Origin: Deltaproteobacteria bacterium
GTDB lineage: Bacteria > Desulfobacterota > Deferrisomatia > Deferrisomatales > BM512
NCBI GenBank assembly: GCA_002869005.1
Contig: PKTU01000108.1
Location: 1-36,909, forward strand
Direction: 5' to 3'
Length of the DNA: 36,909 nt
Position 1 is the first letter of the stretch. Each line of letters opens with the position of its first letter. This document shows positions 33,255 to 36,909 of this stretch, one piece after another. A program made the translations under genes and the position numbers. The notes under the pieces were generated by a model. The model was not told the DNA's origin and did not search any database. It saw only the letters and a program-made list of their open reading frames with translations.

Positions 33255-34277
33255 ATGAGTGAAAAAATCGGCAACGTTTGGATATTCATAGAGCAGGACG
33301 GCGGTGAGATCGCCGACGTAAGCCTTGAGCTGCTATCAAAGGGCCGTCAGCTGGCAGGGGAGCTTGGCGTAAAAACCGAGGCCGTGCTCTTTGGCGCCAA
33401 GGTTGGGGCGCTCGCGGCAATCCTCCACGAGTATGGCGCGGACAACGTATTTATCGGCGAGGATGACCGGCTGGAGCCCTTCTCCGCCTTGCCCTACACG
33501 AAGATGATTGTGGATCTTGTCGGGGCGCACCGCCCCAACATCATCCTCTTCGGAGCAACGCAGGTTGGACGGTCGCTTGCGCCGCGCGTAGCTTCACAGT
33601 TGGCGGCGGGGCTCACCGCGGACTGCACCGCGCTTGAGATCGACGATTACGAGGATAAAGCCTCCAAGACCGTCATGAAAAACCGGCTGATGCAGATCCG
33701 CCCCGCATTTGGCGGCAACATCATCGCCACCATCGCCAATTCATGGGCGGACCCGCAGATGGTCACCGTCCGTGAAGGTGTCATGCCCCTGTCGGAACCC
33801 CAAAAGGGCCGCACCGGCGAGGTGACCAAGGTTGCCGTAAACCTCTCGGCTGAGGACACCGTAGTCAAGGTTATTGAGAGGGTGAAGGCGGAGAGCGACG
33901 TAAACCTCAAGGGAGCGCGTATAATCGTCGCCGGTGGCTACGGGGTTGGCTCCAAAGAGGATTTCGACCTCATCAAGAAGTTCGCGGATGCAATCGGCGG
34001 AGAGGTCGCCGCCTCCAGAGCAGCGGTAGACGCGGGGTGGATAGACCATGAGCACCAGGTTGGGCAGACCGGCGTAACGGTTCGCCCCAAGCTTTACATA
34101 GCATGCGGCATCTCGGGCTCGGTGCAGCACAGGGCCGGGATGAGCGACAGCGCCAAGATCATCGCTATAAACACAGACCCCGATGCGCCTATCTTCTCCA
34201 TAGCCCATTACGGCATAGTGGGAGATCTCAAAGAGGCGATCCCCATGCTGATGAAGGCGCTGAAGGCCCACGCCTGA
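33255..34277 (+). CDS. etfA: Electron transfer flavoprotein alpha subunit
   Basis: The FAD-binding partner of EtfB, 340 residues. The N-terminal domain begins IGNVWIFIEQDGGEIADVSLELL. The C-terminal FAD domain carries IIVAGGYGVGSKEDF, GQTGVTVRPKLYIACGISGSVQH and INTDPDAPIFSIAHYGIVGD, all expected for FAD binding. It follows etfB by 70 nt and precedes the acyl-CoA dehydrogenase by 51 nt, so the three are very likely one transcription unit. No Fe-S extension (as in some Clostridial EtfA) is present. Confidence 0.95.
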   Translation: MSEKIGNVWIFIEQDGGEIADVSLELLSKGRQLAGELGVKTEAVLFGAKVGALAAILHEYGADNVFIGEDDRLEPFSALPYTKMIVDLVGAHRPNIILFGATQVGRSLAPRVASQLAAGLTADCTALEIDDYEDKASKTVMKNRLMQIRPAFGGNIIATIANSWADPQMVTVREGVMPLSEPQKGRTGEVTKVAVNLSAEDTVVKVIERVKAESDVNLKGARIIVAGGYGVGSKEDFDLIKKFADAIGGEVAASRAAVDAGWIDHEHQVGQTGVTVRPKLYIACGISGSVQHRAGMSDSAKIIAINTDPDAPIFSIAHYGIVGDLKEAIPMLMKALKAHA

Positions 34278-34328
34278 GGCGGCCCGCGAAACTATTGAAA
34301 CGGACCCGAAGGGGAAAGAGAATATAAG

Positions 34329-36056
34329 ATGGCTGATAACTTCTTTTTGGATAATAAAGACCTCCAATTCACCCTCACCAACGTTGACATTGAAGACGTC
34401 GTGAGGCTCCGTGAGGAGGGGTACTCACAGGTTGCCGACTTCGCCGAGGCCCCGGAGGATTACGCTGACGCCAAGGACTCCTACGCGCAGGTGATGAAGA
34501 TGCTTGGCGGGATCTGCGCCGAGTTCATCCACCCACGCTCCCGCGATGTCGACGCCGAGGGCGCTACCCTCACCGACGGCGTAGTCTGCTATGCCAAGGG
34601 CACCGAGGAGAACCTCGACATCCTAGCGAAAGCCGAGCTGTTGGGCGTGACCCTGCCGAGAAAGTACGGCGGCCTCAACATGCCGACAACTCTCTACACC
34701 ATGATGATGGAGATGGTCTCCCGCGCGGACGCCAGCCTTCAGAACCTCGTCGGGCTTCAGGATATCGGAGAGACAATTTACCGCTTCGGCAACGACGAGC
34801 AGCGCGAAAAATACCTGCCCCGTTTCACCACCGGCGAGGTAGATGGCGCGATGGTTCTCACCGAGCCTGAGGCCGGCAGTGACCTCCAGTCGGTGCAGCT
34901 TAAAGCGACGCAGGACCCGGAGACGGGCAAGTGGAAGCTAAACGGCATGAAGCGCTTCATAACAAACGGCTGCGCGAAAGTTCACCTCGTCCTCGCCCGC
35001 TCCGAAGAGGGGACAAAGGACGGACGCGGGCTCTCGATGTTCGTCTGCGAATCCGGCCCCAACCTCAAGGTGCGCCGCATAGAGGAGAAGTTGGGCATCC
35101 ACGGCTCTCCCACCTGCGAGCTACAGTATAACGACGTCGAGGCGGAGCTCGTCGGCAGCCGCCGCCGTGGTCTGACGCGCTATGTAATGAGCCTAATGAA
35201 CGGCGCGCGAGTAGCGATAAGCTCGCAGGCCGTGGGCATCGCCGAGGCCGCTTACCGCGCAGCACGCGACTACGCGGCGGCGCGCGAGCAGTTCGGGGCA
35301 ACCATCGAGAATTTCCCGGCGGTCTACGAGATGTTGATTAACTCGAAGGTCAATATCTCCGCCGCCCGCACCCTACTTTACGAGACGACGAAGTACGTTG
35401 ACCTTCGCGATGTCTATGAACACCTAGTAGAGCATGGCGATGGGGAAGAGGTGACAAAAGAGGACAAGGCCAAGTCAAAACTCTACACAAAAATAGCGGC
35501 CGTCCTGACCCCGCTCTCAAAGGCGCTCTCCACGGAGATGGCAAACAAGGTCTCCTACGACAGCCTACAGATCCACGGCGGTACCGGCTATATGAAGGAT
35601 TTCAACATAGAGCGCTACTGCCGCGACGCGCGCATAACCAACATCTACGAGGGGACGACACAGCTTCAACACGTAGCGGCCATCGGCGGTGTCACCCAGC
35701 GCGTCCTTGAGCCTTTGATGGAGGAGCTGAGCCAGTTGCCCTACCATGGCAAGCTCAGAAGGCTGGCGAACTCAGTTGACGGCGCGCGCCAGAAGCTGAA
35801 CAGCGCCATTAAATCCGCCCTTGAGCGTGAGGACAACGAATATCTGAATCTCATGACCCGTAGGCTCTGCGCGGCGGAGACTGTTGTTTTCGTAAGCTAT
35901 CTGATGCTCCGCGACGCTCTTAAGGACCCCGAGCGCGAAGTCCTTGTCGAGCGCTACGTGCTCGATAACGTGCCCGTTGCCGAGCTCGATTGCGAGGTTG
36001 TAATGAGCGGAGAGCTATCCGTAATCGACGAGCGGGACAAGATACTGGCGATGTAA
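34329..36056 (+). CDS. Acyl-CoA dehydrogenase (large, C-terminally extended)
   Basis: Flavin-dependent alpha,beta-dehydrogenase that passes electrons to the adjacent EtfAB. It has 575 residues against about 380-400 for the core family; the extra length is mainly a C-terminal helical domain after about residue 450, plus an N-terminal extension of about 70. Core motifs are MVLTEPEAGSDLQSV (flavin and substrate loop), KRFITNGCAK, REQFGATIENFPAV, QIHGGTGYMKDFNIERYCRDARI and NIYEGTTQLQ, whose Glu (about residue 441) is the expected catalytic base. Chain-length or substrate cannot be assigned. GGGGAAAGAG-type ribosome site; terminator immediately downstream. Confidence 0.94.
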   Translation: MADNFFLDNKDLQFTLTNVDIEDVVRLREEGYSQVADFAEAPEDYADAKDSYAQVMKMLGGICAEFIHPRSRDVDAEGATLTDGVVCYAKGTEENLDILAKAELLGVTLPRKYGGLNMPTTLYTMMMEMVSRADASLQNLVGLQDIGETIYRFGNDEQREKYLPRFTTGEVDGAMVLTEPEAGSDLQSVQLKATQDPETGKWKLNGMKRFITNGCAKVHLVLARSEEGTKDGRGLSMFVCESGPNLKVRRIEEKLGIHGSPTCELQYNDVEAELVGSRRRGLTRYVMSLMNGARVAISSQAVGIAEAAYRAARDYAAAREQFGATIENFPAVYEMLINSKVNISAARTLLYETTKYVDLRDVYEHLVEHGDGEEVTKEDKAKSKLYTKIAAVLTPLSKALSTEMANKVSYDSLQIHGGTGYMKDFNIERYCRDARITNIYEGTTQLQHVAAIGGVTQRVLEPLMEELSQLPYHGKLRRLANSVDGARQKLNSAIKSALEREDNEYLNLMTRRLCAAETVVFVSYLMLRDALKDPEREVLVERYVLDNVPVAELDCEVVMSGELSVIDERDKILAM

Positions 36057-36072
36057 AATAAATATGTGCCTT

Positions 36073-36103
36073 AAAAAAGGACGCTCTCGGGCGTCCTTTT
36101 TTT
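36073..36103. terminator. Bidirectional Rho-independent terminator (acyl-CoA dehydrogenase / recO)
   Basis: GGACGC (36079-36084), 6-nt loop, GCGTCC (36091-36096), with AAAAAA before and TTTTTTT after. It serves the converging dehydrogenase and recO transcripts. Confidence 0.9.
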
Positions 36104-36842
36104 ATGTGCCCAGCATTTCGTGAAGTTGCTCAAGAGAGCGAGGCTCTGCGCCAAGGGCGCGGACCAGGGCGGCCTCCACAACAGGGCCTATTTCACGCTC
36201 CTCCGCCGGGGATATTTTGAATGAGCGGAACTCCTCGTATGTCAGGGAGGCGGTTTTGACGATTGCATTGACCGCGCTTTTAGATAACGGGACGCCGTTT
36301 CCAGCGCCGCAAGGTGGGCAGAGGAGGCCCCCCTCATGGAGATGCGCCCCTGACTCCTGAAGGCCAACGCCGCAGCTGGCGCAGGCGAGCTCGGAGGGGG
36401 CGTAGCCAAGGTGGGCGATTGTCTTTAAATGGAATATCCGCAGCGCCGTGGTCCGGTCGCCGCCGCGCTCAAGGAGGGTGAGCAGGTGCCCCAGGAGGAG
36501 GAATGGCTCGTTGGCGTCATCGCCTTCGCGGGTTGCCAGCCTCGTCACCTCGAAAAAGTGCATGGCGAGGTGGTAGCAGGCTAGGTCTCCACGGATTTTT
36601 TCGTAGCTTCTCGCCGATTCCGCCGCCGTTAGTGTTCCCATGCCGCTACGGGGCTTTTTAAATGTGGCGCGGATAAGGGTTAGATAGTCAAGCGCCCCGG
36701 AAAATCGCTTTTGGCTTTTGCGCGCGCCCCGCGCCATAAGGGATATGAGGCCGTGGTGCTGGGTAAGGAGTGTTACTACAAGGTCGGCGTCACGGTAGGG
36801 CACCAAGCGGAGGACGAAAGCCAGGTCAAGCTCGCCGGGCAT
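36102..36842 (-). CDS. recO: DNA repair protein RecO
   Basis: Recombination mediator that helps load RecA onto SSB-coated gapped DNA with RecR. 246 residues, the usual length. An N-terminal OB fold (ELDLAFVLRLVPYRDADLVVTLLTQHHGLISLMARGARK) is followed by a helical domain and a zinc ribbon C154/C157 and C175/C178 (ACASCG, LCPPCG). It starts 9 nt after the stop of another minus-strand gene, so it is probably distal in an operon. recO close to glyQ-glyS-ppdK is a familiar neighbourhood; here four other genes lie between. Confidence 0.93.
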   Translation of the reverse strand: MPGELDLAFVLRLVPYRDADLVVTLLTQHHGLISLMARGARKSQKRFSGALDYLTLIRATFKKPRSGMGTLTAAESARSYEKIRGDLACYHLAMHFFEVTRLATREGDDANEPFLLLGHLLTLLERGGDRTTALRIFHLKTIAHLGYAPSELACASCGVGLQESGAHLHEGGLLCPPCGAGNGVPLSKSAVNAIVKTASLTYEEFRSFKISPAEEREIGPVVEAALVRALGAEPRSLEQLHEMLGT

Positions 36843-36851
36843 GATGGACGC

Positions 36852-36909
36852 CTAGTGTTTGATGAATTTTAGCATGAGCGTTGCGGCGGCGAGGTAGATG
36901 AAGATGCCC
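36852..36909 (-). CDS. Partial gene: C-terminal end of a probable membrane protein
   Basis: Only the last 18 codons are inside the window. On the minus strand they read IFIYLAAATLMLKFIKH before TAG at 36854-36852. The hydrophobic stretch followed by Lys/His suggests the final helix of an inner-membrane protein. It lies immediately upstream of recO on the same strand. The family cannot be identified from this fragment. Confidence 0.5.
   Translation of the reverse strand, partial: GIFIYLAAATLMLKFIKH

Overview
This is a gene-dense (about 37 genes), moderately GC-rich stretch of bacterial chromosome. There is no sign of phage, transposon, CRISPR or plasmid functions and no rRNA or tRNA gene. The gene content fits an anaerobic or microaerophilic Gram-negative bacterium, most likely Desulfobacterota/Deltaproteobacteria-like. 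The pointers are futalosine-route menaquinone genes (ubiA/mqnP, mqnE, mqnC), a tungsten/molybdenum aldehyde:ferredoxin oxidoreductase with its own sulfur-carrier genes, pyruvate phosphate dikinase beside alpha2beta2 glycyl-tRNA synthetase and recO, a sigma-54-type amtB-glnK promoter, and use of selenocysteine. The phylum is inferred from gene content, not from a marker-gene comparison.

Layout. 1-5.3 kb: exported methionine sulfoxide reductases msrB and msrA, a hemolysin III family membrane protein, CvpA, a flavodoxin-fold protein, an exported DUF4920 protein coupled to a PepSY-type membrane protein, and a zinc-type cation efflux pump. 5.4-9.8 kb: gltX, a small membrane protein with a CRP-like palindrome in its long upstream region, an SCP2 protein, nudC and a membrane-anchored DUF2318 protein. 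9.9-12.3 kb: aldehyde ferredoxin oxidoreductase followed by two beta-grasp (MoaD/ThiS-like) genes. 12.4-16.1 kb: an NCS2 purine permease, amtB-glnK behind a -24/-12 promoter, and a PPC/DUF296 protein. 16.2-20.7 kb: class II aldolase, an acetyltransferase interrupted by a nonsense codon, and the tightly overlapping ubiA-mqnE-mqnC operon. 20.7-25.2 kb: PilZ protein, large SNF2/SWIM helicase, Cys-rich DUF6485 protein and ferritin. 25.3-31.8 kb (minus strand): ppdK, glyS, glyQ and a FabL-like enoyl-ACP reductase. 32.2-36.1 kb: etfB, etfA and a large acyl-CoA dehydrogenase. 36.1 kb to the end: recO and the last codons of an upstream membrane-protein gene.

The most striking feature is msrA. Its catalytic cysteine codon is an in-frame TGA. 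Both flanking halves are in the same frame and show the MsrA signature, and a 7-bp hairpin with a G-first 3-nt loop sits 20 nt downstream, as in bacterial SECIS elements. It therefore reads as a secreted selenoprotein MsrA. It contains no resolving Cys and is translationally coupled to an MsrB that also lacks one. Other points worth following are the near-consensus sigma-54 promoter, the perfect TGTGA-N6-TCACA operator, a 10-bp hairpin splitting the AOR gene from its sulfur-carrier genes, one of those carriers lacking the GG tail, the nonsense-interrupted acetyltransferase, and a terminator core reused three times.
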